Origin: Alphaproteobacteria bacterium
GTDB lineage: Bacteria; Pseudomonadota; Alphaproteobacteria; Micavibrionales; Micavibrionaceae
Direction: 5' to 3'
DNA: 34,581 bases
Assembly (NCBI GenBank): GCA_009995595.1
Contig: JAACPE010000009.1
Coordinates: forward strand, 1 to 34,581
Shown here: positions 20,228 to 28,275 of the stretch, one piece after another
How positions within the stretch are numbered: the first letter of the stretch is position 1
Layout: every line of letters begins with the position of its first letter
Translations under genes and position numbers: made by a program
The notes under the pieces: generated by a model
The model's input: the letters and a program-made list of their open reading frames with translations, nothing else
Told to the model about the DNA's origin: nothing
Databases searched by the model: none

Positions 20228-20230
20228 CAA

Positions 20231-21178
20231 TTATTCCAACATATCTTGCGGAACATCTTGCTTAAGGCGCTGTCCAACAATTTGCCCAATCGCGCGCGCC
20301 TCTTCGCTAGAGTGAACGGCGCCGCGATGCTCTTGGCGGAAAATTATCTGCCCATCTTGTGATGCAACAAGCGCGCGTAAATAGAGCATACCGCCATCCA
20401 TAATTGCATACGCACCAATCGGCGTGTGGCACGATCCGTCTAATATTTTGAGGATTTCTCGCTCGGCCACCGCGCAATAAGCGGTCTTCTCACAATTGAT
20501 CGCCGCCATAATGCCTTGCACGCGCACATCCCCTTTGCGGGTCTCGATGCATACAATACCCTGACCGCACGCAGGCAGCATATCCTCTGGCTCAATAACA
20601 CGGGCATGATCAATATGAATACCTAAACGATCCAGCCCCGCCTTGGCGAGTAGGGTCGCATCCACCTGTCCCTCATACAACTTATCAAGTCGTGTCTGCA
20701 CATTACCCCGAAACGGCACAATTTTTATATCTGGATTATGAGAGAGTAAAAGCGATGATCTCCGCAAGCTGCAGGTCCCCACCACACAGCCCGCGGATAA
20801 ATCTTTTATAGTATTATGTTTAACTGAAATCAATACATCTCTGGCATCGGCACGCGGTAAATAGTGATTAATTTCTAACGTTTCAGGGAGAAAAGATGAC
20901 ATGTCTTTCAGCGAGTGTACCCCGCAATCAACTCTCCCAGTTACAATAGCATCCTCAATTTCACTTGCAAATTGCCCCTTACCGCCCAAATTTTCAGATA
21001 GCGGTTTTTCCCCCTCGGCAGGTTTCCAATCGGCCTGACTAATCATCGGCACAATTTCAAAATTTATTTGCGGGTGGGCTGCGAATAAGGCGGCCTGTAC
21101 CATCTCGGCCTGCACCATCGCCAGCGGCGAACGGCGCGTCCCTATTCGAATAGTGCTGTGTTGCGTCTTGTCATCCAT
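20231..21178 (-). CDS. hemC: Hydroxymethylbilane synthase (porphobilinogen deaminase)
   Basis: This 315-residue cytosolic enzyme joins four porphobilinogen units into hydroxymethylbilane. The family landmarks are present: IGTRRSPLAMVQAEMV near the N-terminus, GKGQFASEIEDAI, the DCGVHSLKDM block, GTCSLRRSSLL, FRGNVQTRLDKL, and the cofactor-binding cysteine in LDGSCHTPIGAYA (Cys about 248). The frame stays open upstream to 21262, but the natural start is the ATG at 21176-21178 (MDDKTQH). It gives the usual short lead to the first motif and leaves a 56-bp divergent spacer to tsaD. First gene of the hemC-hemD-mic60-hemY operon. Confidence 0.96.
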   Translation of the reverse strand: MDDKTQHSTIRIGTRRSPLAMVQAEMVQAALFAAHPQINFEIVPMISQADWKPAEGEKPLSENLGGKGQFASEIEDAIVTGRVDCGVHSLKDMSSFLPETLEINHYLPRADARDVLISVKHNTIKDLSAGCVVGTCSLRRSSLLLSHNPDIKIVPFRGNVQTRLDKLYEGQVDATLLAKAGLDRLGIHIDHARVIEPEDMLPACGQGIVCIETRKGDVRVQGIMAAINCEKTAYCAVAEREILKILDGSCHTPIGAYAIMDGGMLYLRALVASQDGQIIFRQEHRGAVHSSEEARAIGQIVGQRLKQDVPQDMLE

Positions 21179-21234
21179 ATTAAAATCACTTGTACGCACT
21201 TTACACTCCCAAGAAAAGATGAAATAGAGAAGAT

Positions 21235-22359
21235 ATGAAAATTTTAGGGATTGAAACCTCATGCGATGAAACGGCGGCGGCTATCGTCGATAATAAGCGC
21301 GTCATTCACGCCAATCTTGTCCTCAGCCAGCTTGACGACCATAAAGCCTTTGGCGGGGTTGTCCCCGAAATCGCCGCCCGCGCCCATCTCGATCACCTTG
21401 ATACACTCATTAGAGGCGCGATGGATGAGGCAGGCCTGCGCTTTAATGAACTGGACGGTGTTGCCGCAACATCAGGGCCCGGCCTTATTGGCGGGGTTAT
21501 GGTCGGTATGATGGCCGGCAAAGCGATTGCGGCGGCGCATAATCTCCCTTTCATGGGGATTAATCATCTTGAGGCGCACGCGCTTACGCCGCGCCTCACC
21601 GATAACGTCCAATTTCCTTACTTAATCTTACTTGTTTCTGGTGGACACACACAGATTTTAGTGGCCGAAGATGTTGGTGTTTATAAACGATGGGGCACAA
21701 CCATTGATGATGCCCTCGGTGAATGCTTTGATAAATCCGCTAAGCTCATGGGGTTAGGCTATCCGGGCGGGCCAAATTTGGAAAAAATCGCCCTGACCTG
21801 CACCGATCATGCTGGTGCGATTGAACGCTTCCCCCTTCCCAAGCCTTTAAAAGGGCGCGATGGATGTGACTTTTCATTTTCTGGGCTCAAGACCGCCGTG
21901 CGTAACCATATTGAAAAATTACCCCAAGGCGATTTAAACAAAACAGACATCGCCGATCTTGCCTATGCTTTTCAAATCACCGTGACCGAGATCATCGAAG
22001 ATCGTTGCACGAAAGCCATCACAAGGTTTTTACGCGAATACAAAAACTCTTTTCCCCACACTTACCCACAGAGCGAACAAACAGGGGATACGCCGCAAAA
22101 GCCCGCTTTTGTAGTGTCTGGTGGGGTGGCCGCAAACATTTCCATAAGGGAAAAGCTGAAAGACTTGACGGCGGCGCACAATATGGATTTTATGGCGCCA
22201 CCACTCCATCTTTGTTCAGACAATGCGGCAATGATCGCATGGACAGGGATCGAACGGTTACAACGCAATATGACAGATAGCTTGGATATCGGCGCAAGGC
22301 CACGTTGGCCTCTGGATCCTACCGCAGAACCAAAAATTGGCGGCGGCGTCAAAGCTTAA
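21235..22359 (+). CDS. tsaD: tRNA threonylcarbamoyladenosine transferase TsaD
   Basis: This 374-residue protein of the ASKHA fold, with TsaB and TsaE, transfers threonylcarbamoyl to A37 of ANN-decoding tRNAs. Visible signatures are MKILGIETSCDETAAAIVD at the start, the metal-binding histidines in GINHLEAHALTPRL (about 108-121), LVSGGHTQIL (about 135-144), GECFDKSAKLMGLGYPGGP (about 161-180) and VVSGGVAANISIREKL (about 295-310). Length is slightly above the usual 340 or so, partly through a short insertion before VVSGG (about 280-292). It is divergent from hemC, a common arrangement in alphaproteobacteria, and leads a probable operon with gpsA. Confidence 0.97.
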   Translation: MKILGIETSCDETAAAIVDNKRVIHANLVLSQLDDHKAFGGVVPEIAARAHLDHLDTLIRGAMDEAGLRFNELDGVAATSGPGLIGGVMVGMMAGKAIAAAHNLPFMGINHLEAHALTPRLTDNVQFPYLILLVSGGHTQILVAEDVGVYKRWGTTIDDALGECFDKSAKLMGLGYPGGPNLEKIALTCTDHAGAIERFPLPKPLKGRDGCDFSFSGLKTAVRNHIEKLPQGDLNKTDIADLAYAFQITVTEIIEDRCTKAITRFLREYKNSFPHTYPQSEQTGDTPQKPAFVVSGGVAANISIREKLKDLTAAHNMDFMAPPLHLCSDNAAMIAWTGIERLQRNMTDSLDIGARPRWPLDPTAEPKIGGGVKA

Positions 22360-22394
22360 AACAACTGTCCTATTAAAAAAGAGGGTAGAAAAAA

Positions 22395-23387
22395 ATGCAT
22401 AAAATTGGTGTTATGGGTGCAGGCGCGTGGGGGACAGCTCTCTCTCAAGCTTTGGCAACGACAGGGCGGGACGTCACAATATGGGCGCGTGAACCATCGG
22501 TTATTGATGCCATTAATAATGAACATGAAAATACGACCTATCTTAAGGGTATTAAGCTCAATGAAAACTTGCATGCTACAAACAATCTAGGCGAGATTTA
22601 TAATAAGGAAGTCATCCTGATTATGACCCCCGCGCAACATGTCCGCGCAACGTTAGACTCTATTAAATCAGAACTAAGCACCGGCAAACCATTCATCATT
22701 TGTGCCAAAGGGATCGAAAAAGAAACTGGCCTAATGATGTCTGAAGTTGCCCAAGAAATAATCCCAGGTGGCAATGTTGGTGTTCTAACAGGCCCTACTT
22801 TTGCAAGCGAAGTCGGACGTGGCCTGCCTTGCGCCGTCACAATTGCTATCAAAGATAAAGATGTTGGCCGCCAAGTCATTGATGCTTTAGGTTCACGCAC
22901 TTTACGCACCTACCTCACAACGGACATCATCGGGGCACAAATTGGTGGATCTGTAAAAAATGTTATCGCTATTGCGTGCGGCGTGATTGAAGGAATGGAA
23001 ATGGGCGAAAGCGCAAGATGCGCGCTTCTCACACGCGGCCTCACCGAAATTGGCCGCCTTGCCAAAGCCATGGGCGCTAAAAAAGAAACACTTATGGGCA
23101 TGTGTGGTGTTGGTGACCTTGTCTTAACGGCCTCAAGTATGCAATCACGCAACTTCTCTCTCGGTGTTGCACTCGGTCAAGGTAAAACCCTTGAAGAAAT
23201 TTTAGGCGACCGCATTGCTGTCACCGAAGGCGTCCACACAGCAAAAGCCTTACGTGTCATGGCAAAAAATAATGCTGTCGATATGCCTATTTCAAAAGCT
23301 GTTTACGAATTCCTCCACGAAGGGAAAGAAATAAAAGATGTTATCCAAAGCGTTCTCGACAGACCTTTGCGTGCTGAGAGTGTCTAG
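22395..23387 (+). CDS. gpsA: Glycerol-3-phosphate dehydrogenase [NAD(P)+]
   Basis: This 330-residue cytosolic enzyme reduces dihydroxyacetone phosphate to sn-glycerol-3-phosphate, the backbone of phospholipids. The NAD(P)-binding loop is GVMGAGAWGTALSQAL (5-20). The family blocks CAKGIEKETG (about 107-116), LTGPTFASEV (about 134-143), the catalytic-lysine segment IGGSVKNVIAIACGV (about 187-201) and GLTEIGRL are all present. GAGGG stands a few bases before the ATG. It follows tsaD after 35 bp, a conserved neighbourhood in alphaproteobacteria. Confidence 0.97.
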   Translation: MHKIGVMGAGAWGTALSQALATTGRDVTIWAREPSVIDAINNEHENTTYLKGIKLNENLHATNNLGEIYNKEVILIMTPAQHVRATLDSIKSELSTGKPFIICAKGIEKETGLMMSEVAQEIIPGGNVGVLTGPTFASEVGRGLPCAVTIAIKDKDVGRQVIDALGSRTLRTYLTTDIIGAQIGGSVKNVIAIACGVIEGMEMGESARCALLTRGLTEIGRLAKAMGAKKETLMGMCGVGDLVLTASSMQSRNFSLGVALGQGKTLEEILGDRIAVTEGVHTAKALRVMAKNNAVDMPISKAVYEFLHEGKEIKDVIQSVLDRPLRAESV

Positions 23388-23396
23388 AGAAAACTT

Positions 23397-24446
23397 ATGA
23401 GTTTTTTTTCCTCTATATCACAAAACAACGTTATGCCTTTGAATGGTGACGAGGGTAACCCTGCCGTTCCACAAGCATTATCATTATGGAACGCGCAAGA
23501 CTGGAGGGGTCTAAAATCACTGTACAGGTCACTTCCCGCTGCAGACCGAACACATATGATCATTAGAATGGGATGGGCGCTTGCCTTTCATGAAATATCC
23601 AATCCTTATGATTATGAACCAGAGATAAAAGTTATTATTGCAGGTATAACACATATATGGGCATGGAAAGCCCGCGGTTTTGGATATGGCCATGAGATTG
23701 AGAAACAAGATTGGGAAAAATGTGATTACCTCGCTGAACAAGCTTATTTAATTTTAAAAGAAGCCGAAAAAGATCTTTCAAAAGACTCTGCTCTATACGC
23801 AATAATGCTTTATAACGAGCACCTTCTCGCAGGCTTTCGCTATGATAAACGTGCTAAAGATGAAGGGGGCAAACCCTCTGGCTATATTGATGACGTAGTG
23901 AACCATGCTGTTGATCAACTTGAAACATGTACCGAACAAAATATTTTGGCAGCACATGCACATATTTTATTTGATTCTCCAAAATGGCATGGTGATTTAA
24001 ATCGTATGTATAACACAACCCATTATCACATTAGCAAACGCCCCTCCGCGTATTGGCTTGGGCTTCATGCTATGGCATATTTTGAAGAGTGGTATTGGTA
24101 TGTTGCCTTTGAGGAAGATGCTCAAAAAGCAAAAGAATATAAAAACATGCTCGACACGCTTCCCTTTATTGGGGAGATACATAAATTAAATGATGCTTAC
24201 TGGAATGAGCGAAGCCAACAGAGCACAAATGCCCCGTTTGCAGAAAAAATATTTGCCTATAATTATTTCTCAATTTTATTGACACAGCTTTGCCAAGAAA
24301 AATTGGCTAAGCCCCATCTTGAAGAAATGGGCAAAACTGTTACCTTTATCCCATGGTGCCGTGTATATGCAGAGGATGAAATTTATAAAAACATCAATAA
24401 ATTCAGAGCAAAAACGGGTCTCAAAAAAATAGAGTTTAAGGATTAA
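23397..24446 (+). CDS. Helical Trp/Tyr-rich protein of unknown function
   Basis: I do not recognise this 349-residue protein. It appears soluble and largely helical, with many aromatic residues (ITHIWAWKARGFGYGHEIEK, GLHAMAYFEEWYWYVAFEED) and helix pairs that could be degenerate TPR-like repeats. A resemblance to DUF4034-type proteins is possible but not established. No signal peptide or catalytic motif is clear. It starts 9 bp after gpsA and ends 8 bp before the EVE-domain gene, so it is part of the tsaD-gpsA transcript. Base composition is more AT-rich than gpsA, which may mean later insertion into the operon. Confidence 0.75.
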   Translation: MSFFSSISQNNVMPLNGDEGNPAVPQALSLWNAQDWRGLKSLYRSLPAADRTHMIIRMGWALAFHEISNPYDYEPEIKVIIAGITHIWAWKARGFGYGHEIEKQDWEKCDYLAEQAYLILKEAEKDLSKDSALYAIMLYNEHLLAGFRYDKRAKDEGGKPSGYIDDVVNHAVDQLETCTEQNILAAHAHILFDSPKWHGDLNRMYNTTHYHISKRPSAYWLGLHAMAYFEEWYWYVAFEEDAQKAKEYKNMLDTLPFIGEIHKLNDAYWNERSQQSTNAPFAEKIFAYNYFSILLTQLCQEKLAKPHLEEMGKTVTFIPWCRVYAEDEIYKNINKFRAKTGLKKIEFKD

Positions 24447-24454
24447 AAACAAAA

Positions 24455-24928
24455 ATGAATTATTGGCTTATTAAATCTGAACCTTTTAAATGGTCATGGG
24501 ATGATCATAAGAAAAAGAAAGTTGAACACTGGGACGGTGTGCGTAATTACCAAGCCAGCAATAACATGAAAGCCATGGAAATTGGCGATCTCGCCTTTTT
24601 TTATCATTCAAATGAGGGCAAGGAAATTGTTGGCATCGTCCAATGCGTAAGCGGCTATTATCCCGACCCATCAGACGCCAAAGAGCGCTTTGGTATGGTC
24701 AATTTCAAAGCGATATGTGATATGCCAAACCCTGTTACCCTTGCCGATATCAAGGCCACGAAATCACTTCAAGAGATGGCGCTCATTAAACAAATGCGCC
24801 TGTCCGTAGGCCCAGTGCGACAAAAAGAATGGGATACGATCTGCAAAATGGGGGAGCTCTCCCCGAGCGCTCTTGATAAGGCCGTTAAAGAGCATCAAAA
24901 AACATCCAACGATATCGGCAAAAAATAA
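24455..24928 (+). CDS. EVE domain protein
   Basis: This 157-residue single-domain protein of the PUA-like EVE family has the family pattern: MNYWLIKSEP at the start, WDGVRNYQASNNMKAM (about 26-41), IGDLAFFYHSNEGKEIVGIV (about 43-62), YPDPSDAKERFG (about 69-80) and RLSVGPVRQKEWDTI (about 117-131). EVE proteins are known or predicted to recognise modified bases in DNA or RNA; stand-alone housekeeping copies are common in proteobacteria. AAGGAT precedes the ATG. It lies within the gpsA operon and directly abuts the first EamA gene. Confidence 0.93.
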   Translation: MNYWLIKSEPFKWSWDDHKKKKVEHWDGVRNYQASNNMKAMEIGDLAFFYHSNEGKEIVGIVQCVSGYYPDPSDAKERFGMVNFKAICDMPNPVTLADIKATKSLQEMALIKQMRLSVGPVRQKEWDTICKMGELSPSALDKAVKEHQKTSNDIGKK

Positions 24929-25810
24929 ATGCCATTAAAATCAGTCTTTCTCATCCTCCTCGTTATTTTTATATGGGGCAGTAACTTTGTTGCCATTAAA
25001 ATTGGCGTGGGTGCAATTGATCCGCTCGTACTACTCGCCATGCGCTTTACGGCGGCAGGATTAATTTTTATTCCTTTCATGAAATGGCCTGGCTGGGCAA
25101 AGGCGCGCCAAATCATGCTTGTTGGCTTGCTGATGGGGCCACTTCATCAGGGGCTTCTCTATGTCTCGCTGACTTATCTTGATGCGGGACTTGTCTCCAT
25201 CATCATGAAATCAAATGTTATTATGGTGACGTTAATTGGCTGGTTCTTTCTCAAAGAAACCGTGGGCTGGCGCACATGGACGGGAATATTTGTAGGTCTG
25301 ATGGGCGTCATTGTTATCTTTGGCGCGCCATCTGCTGGCGCCGCGCCCATTGGCTATCTTCTTGCCCTTTTATCCGCATTTTTTATTGCGCTTACTTATG
25401 TCGCTCAAAAGAAACTGGATGCCGTGCATCCCCCTACATATATCGCGCTTATGTGCTTACCCGTTGCGCCCCTTATCATGCTCTCAAGCATTTTCATCGA
25501 AGGCACACAATGGACACAAGATTTAAACGCTGTTAACTGGAAAATTGTTGGCAGTGTCGTGTTCTATCAAGCCATCATCCTCTCCCTCAGCCATATGCTC
25601 TGGCAGCGCATGATTGCAAGAATGCCGCTCAGCCAACTTGTGCCATGGACGTTGCTAATCCCTGTTGTTGCCCTTGGAACCTCTGTATTATTCTTGCATG
25701 AGCCTTTAACACTTACCATCATCATTGGGGGCTTACTGACCATTTCAGGGGTCGGCATCGTTACCTTCCGCAAGATTAAAAAGAACGAACCGATAGCGCT
25801 TGAAAAATGA
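24929..25810 (+). CDS. EamA/RhaT family transporter (DMT superfamily), copy 1
   Basis: This 293-residue inner-membrane protein has ten predicted helices in two EamA halves. The start VFLILLVIFIWGSNFVAIKIG is typical, and PLVLLAMRF and a second-half repeat ending in GGLLTISGVGIVTF are visible. DMT transporters export or import amino acids, nucleosides or other metabolites; the substrate cannot be predicted. The ATG follows the EVE stop codon without spacing, and the end overlaps the next EamA gene by 4 bases (ATGA), so the pair is translationally linked and may form a heterodimer. Confidence 0.93.
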   Translation: MPLKSVFLILLVIFIWGSNFVAIKIGVGAIDPLVLLAMRFTAAGLIFIPFMKWPGWAKARQIMLVGLLMGPLHQGLLYVSLTYLDAGLVSIIMKSNVIMVTLIGWFFLKETVGWRTWTGIFVGLMGVIVIFGAPSAGAAPIGYLLALLSAFFIALTYVAQKKLDAVHPPTYIALMCLPVAPLIMLSSIFIEGTQWTQDLNAVNWKIVGSVVFYQAIILSLSHMLWQRMIARMPLSQLVPWTLLIPVVALGTSVLFLHEPLTLTIIIGGLLTISGVGIVTFRKIKKNEPIALEK

Positions 25811-26706
25811 TATCCCTTACGCGTAAAGATTTATTGCTCACACTGATGGTCACCATTTTATGGGCAATACATGCGCCGATCATGAAGCTTGGCGTGCAAA
25901 CAGTTGACCCTATCGCACTTAACACCATGCGCTTTGCGTTAACGGCGATGCTCTTTTTACCCTTTGTCAGAAAAATATCTTGGAGCGATCTGCTCAAACT
26001 CATTCCCGTCTCGCTCTTTTTTGTCTGCGGTAATCTCATTTTTGCTTATCTCGCCCTTACCTATATCACGAGCAATAGTTTCATTGTGATCGTCCAAATA
26101 TCACAGCCCATTACCCTCTTATTTGCCTATTTCTTTTTTCAAGAAAAATTTGGTCTGCCGACCACCATCGGTATTTTGATCTCGCTTTGCGGACTAATTG
26201 TTGTCTTTGGCGCGCCTGACATTGCAAGCTCTCCTAAAGGGGCCATTTTGGCGTGCCTTGCCGCGCTCTCATGGTCTATTGGCTCGCTTATGATGAAACG
26301 CACAGGGCATATCGCCCCTGCTTCTTTTTTGGCTTATGCCTATTTAATTGGAACTTTTGTTGCCTTGACCACAAGCGCCCTTATTGAGGATGGGCAGATT
26401 GAACGTGTGATCAACGCTGATAAATCCATCCTCGGTTTTGTTTTGGCCTATCAAGTGCTTATCATGGGCTCGATGACGATTGTCTGGAGCGGCCTCATGT
26501 CCCGTAACCCCGCACAGCTCGTCACCCCTTTTTTAATGCTTCAACCCATCTTCGCTGTTATCGCGAGCTATTTCATATTGGGCGAGGTTCTTAATGAAAA
26601 TATTTTTTGGGGCGGCCTCGTTGTTCTTGGCGGGATCGGCATTATCAATTTCCGAAAAATCCAGAAATATCAAAGCGATAAAGCGGCCTTACGCCGCGAA
26701 TCTTAA
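25807..26706 (+). CDS. EamA/RhaT family transporter (DMT superfamily), copy 2
   Basis: This 299-residue ten-helix membrane protein is homologous to its upstream neighbour. Landmarks are ILWAIHAPIMKLGVQTVDPIA, LNTMRFALTA near 38-47, and the second EamA half with GGLVVLGGIGIINF. It overlaps the first copy by 4 bases. The two are diverged, not recent duplicates. It is the last gene of the tsaD-to-EamA run. I see no clear terminator after it before the promoter at 26754. Confidence 0.93.
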   Translation: MISLTRKDLLLTLMVTILWAIHAPIMKLGVQTVDPIALNTMRFALTAMLFLPFVRKISWSDLLKLIPVSLFFVCGNLIFAYLALTYITSNSFIVIVQISQPITLLFAYFFFQEKFGLPTTIGILISLCGLIVVFGAPDIASSPKGAILACLAALSWSIGSLMMKRTGHIAPASFLAYAYLIGTFVALTTSALIEDGQIERVINADKSILGFVLAYQVLIMGSMTIVWSGLMSRNPAQLVTPFLMLQPIFAVIASYFILGEVLNENIFWGGLVVLGGIGIINFRKIQKYQSDKAALRRES

Positions 26707-26753
26707 GCAATACGTAATAATATTACTTTCTGCTTTCGTTTACATAATGGTGG

Positions 26754-26782
26754 TTGACTTTTCATATTTTTAAACGTATAAA
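26754..26782 (+). promoter_or_regulatory. Sigma-70-type promoter
   Basis: TTGACT (26754-26759) and TATAAA (26777-26782) are separated by 17 bases. This near-consensus pair lies 32 bp before the start codon of the small lipoprotein gene and would give a short leader containing GAGGA. Confidence 0.75.
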
Positions 26783-26814
26783 ATGGCTATAATTTATAAA
26801 TAGAGGATATAGAT

Positions 26815-27174
26815 ATGAGTATTTTAGGTAATAGATGGACAAGAGCAGTGGCTTTAACAAGTTCAATGGCTATGGCTGGGTGCGCTGGAAACACTCCAGA
26901 GCAAAATGCTCTTCTCGGAGCCGCCATCGGTGCAGGTCTTGGCGCCCTTGCGGGAGCCAACGCATATCCTGATACGAACTCTGGGCATCATCATCCCAGA
27001 CACCCTGGCGTTTTTTATGATCCAAGAAACCCTGGCATCAACCGTCAATACGAAGTGCCACGAGGTACAATTTGTGCTAACGGCGAAAGACCCAGCCCGT
27101 CAGGTAACGCTAATAGATTCGGGCACAGGGATTACTCAGGCCGGCTGACGCCTGCCCTAAAATGTGATTACTAA
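26815..27174 (+). CDS. Small glycine-zipper lipoprotein
   Basis: This is a 119-residue protein. A basic start, hydrophobic stretch and lipobox-like AMAGC (Cys about 23) suggest a lipoprotein. Right after it, LLGAAIGAGLGALAGANA is a glycine-zipper helix like those of the outer-membrane SlyB/OmpA-linked families. The remainder is His/Pro/Arg-rich (GHHHPRHPG) and ends in CDY with two further cysteines. Function is unknown; an envelope role is likely. GAGGA precedes the ATG, and the gene has its own promoter (26754-26782) and terminator (27181-27204), so it is a single-gene unit. Confidence 0.8.
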   Translation: MSILGNRWTRAVALTSSMAMAGCAGNTPEQNALLGAAIGAGLGALAGANAYPDTNSGHHHPRHPGVFYDPRNPGINRQYEVPRGTICANGERPSPSGNANRFGHRDYSGRLTPALKCDY

Positions 27175-27180
27175 AAATTC

Positions 27181-27206
27181 AAAAAGAGCCTTCGGGCTCT
27201 TTTTTA
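27181..27206 (+). terminator. Rho-independent terminator with TTCG loop
   Basis: AAAAAGAGCC (27181-27190) and GGCTCTTTTT (27195-27204) form a perfect 10-bp stem with the very stable TTCG tetraloop, followed by more T. The A-run on the left arm makes it work in both directions. It serves the lipoprotein gene on the plus strand and the unknown gene ending at 27231 on the minus strand. Confidence 0.92.
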
Positions 27207-27230
27207 TTGTCTTAATTTTGTAGTCATAAT

Positions 27231-27782
27231 TTACGCCGCTCGGGCATAAGTTTGTTGCGGCTTGGGTATTCCCGCAGGGATAAGATCAAAAAGCAAAAAG
27301 AGAAATCCAATTTCAAAAATCGGAACGCGGTCTTTTCTCATCTGCTCCATACGTTTGAGCATCTGTAACTTATGAAACAGCGCAAGCGCCTCTTTTTTCT
27401 TCTCTTTTTCATGTTTTTCTTCGATCATCTTGATGGATAAACGCATCATTGCTTGCGCTTCGTGCATCATTGCAGGCTCGGCGCGTACTTCCAACAAACG
27501 CGTTTGCATCGCACACCATGCACTGTCCATCATATCCGCCGCAATTTCCGCCATGGCATCCCCTTTTCCATGCGCGGCGATCAGGCTCTCATATTGTGCT
27601 TTGGCATCTAAATATTGCTTATGCAGACTGGCGAGTGTGGGATCAAGCTGGATAAAAGCCTGCAGCTCATTGATCGGGTTTTGTGTGAATTTTGACTTTG
27701 GCTCACGCGGCAAATACGGGCGTGGGCGTACATCGCCTTGCGCCATTTCGTTCATAATTGCCTGTAGTGATAATCCGCTCAC
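27231..27782 (-). CDS. Helical protein of unknown function
   Basis: I do not recognise this 183-residue protein. It is mostly helical: a Pro/Arg-rich N-terminus (about 14-35), then long charged helices rich in Met, Ala, Glu and Lys (about 40-155, for example MIEEKHEKEKKKEALALFHK). A single hydrophobic stretch near the C-terminus (IFEIGFLFLLFDLIPAGIP, about 155-173) could anchor it in the membrane. The first possible start is a GTG at 27780-27782, with AGGGG about 5 bases upstream inside a hairpin. An ATG nine codons later has a weaker site. It follows gapR on the same strand. Confidence 0.65.
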   Translation of the reverse strand: MSGLSLQAIMNEMAQGDVRPRPYLPREPKSKFTQNPINELQAFIQLDPTLASLHKQYLDAKAQYESLIAAHGKGDAMAEIAADMMDSAWCAMQTRLLEVRAEPAMMHEAQAMMRLSIKMIEEKHEKEKKKEALALFHKLQMLKRMEQMRKDRVPIFEIGFLFLLFDLIPAGIPKPQQTYARAA

Positions 27783-27812
27783 AAAAAGCCCCTATATTTG
27801 TGTTATAGGGGC
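27780..27812 (-). terminator. Hairpin with T-run that also holds the ribosome-binding site of the next gene
   Basis: GCCCCTATA (27788-27796) and TATAGGGGC (27804-27812) form a perfect 9-bp stem with a 7-nt loop. On the minus strand TTTTT follows at once, so it has the form of a terminator for gapR. The same arm supplies AGGGG, and the GTG at 27780-27782 comes directly after the T-run. The structure could therefore end transcription and also hide the ribosome-binding site of the gene at 27231-27782. Confidence 0.65.
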
Positions 27813-27883
27813 ATTTTATAGAAAAAACATTACAGAAACGTTAAGACGTAAAAGTAATTATAAATCAGAGCTTTAACGAAAAA

Positions 27884-28171
27884 TTACTCCATGCCAATCG
27901 CAGCCATATACAGCTCGAGAAGCTCATCTTCCTCACGGCGTTTTTCAACTTCCATCTTACGCAGCTTAATGATGCGGCGCATGATCTTGCTCTCAAATCC
28001 TGCTGATTTAGCCTCGGCGTAAACATCACGGATATCTTCGGCTAATGCTGATTTTTCTTCTTCAAGGCGCTCGATACGCTCTAAAAATGATTTCAGGCGC
28101 TTACCAGCAACCCCGCCAACATCATCGCTTTTATCGCCTGATGGAAATTCTGCTACATTCGCTTCGCTCAT
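27884..28171 (-). CDS. gapR: GapR family (DUF2312) nucleoid-associated protein
   Basis: This 95-residue protein matches DUF2312/GapR closely: GGVAGKRLKSFLERIERLEEE, then KSALAEDIRDVYAEAKSAGF, then MRRIIKLRKMEVEKRREEDELLELYMAAIG. It is almost entirely helical with basic faces. GapR of Caulobacter binds overtwisted AT-rich DNA ahead of polymerases, stimulates topoisomerases and is needed for normal chromosome replication. It is nearly universal in alphaproteobacteria and supports the taxonomic reading. GAGGA stands 7 bases before the ATG. The 104-bp spacer upstream may hold its promoter. Confidence 0.95.
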   Translation of the reverse strand: MSEANVAEFPSGDKSDDVGGVAGKRLKSFLERIERLEEEKSALAEDIRDVYAEAKSAGFESKIMRRIIKLRKMEVEKRREEDELLELYMAAIGME

Positions 28172-28275
28172 GTTTGTGTCCTCTTTATTTTCATTTTTTT
28201 TGATGGTTAGTTGTATGAAAACGGCGCGCGCGATACCAGAAAATAATTGTGCTTATCCCGTCAATCTTTGCCCGC

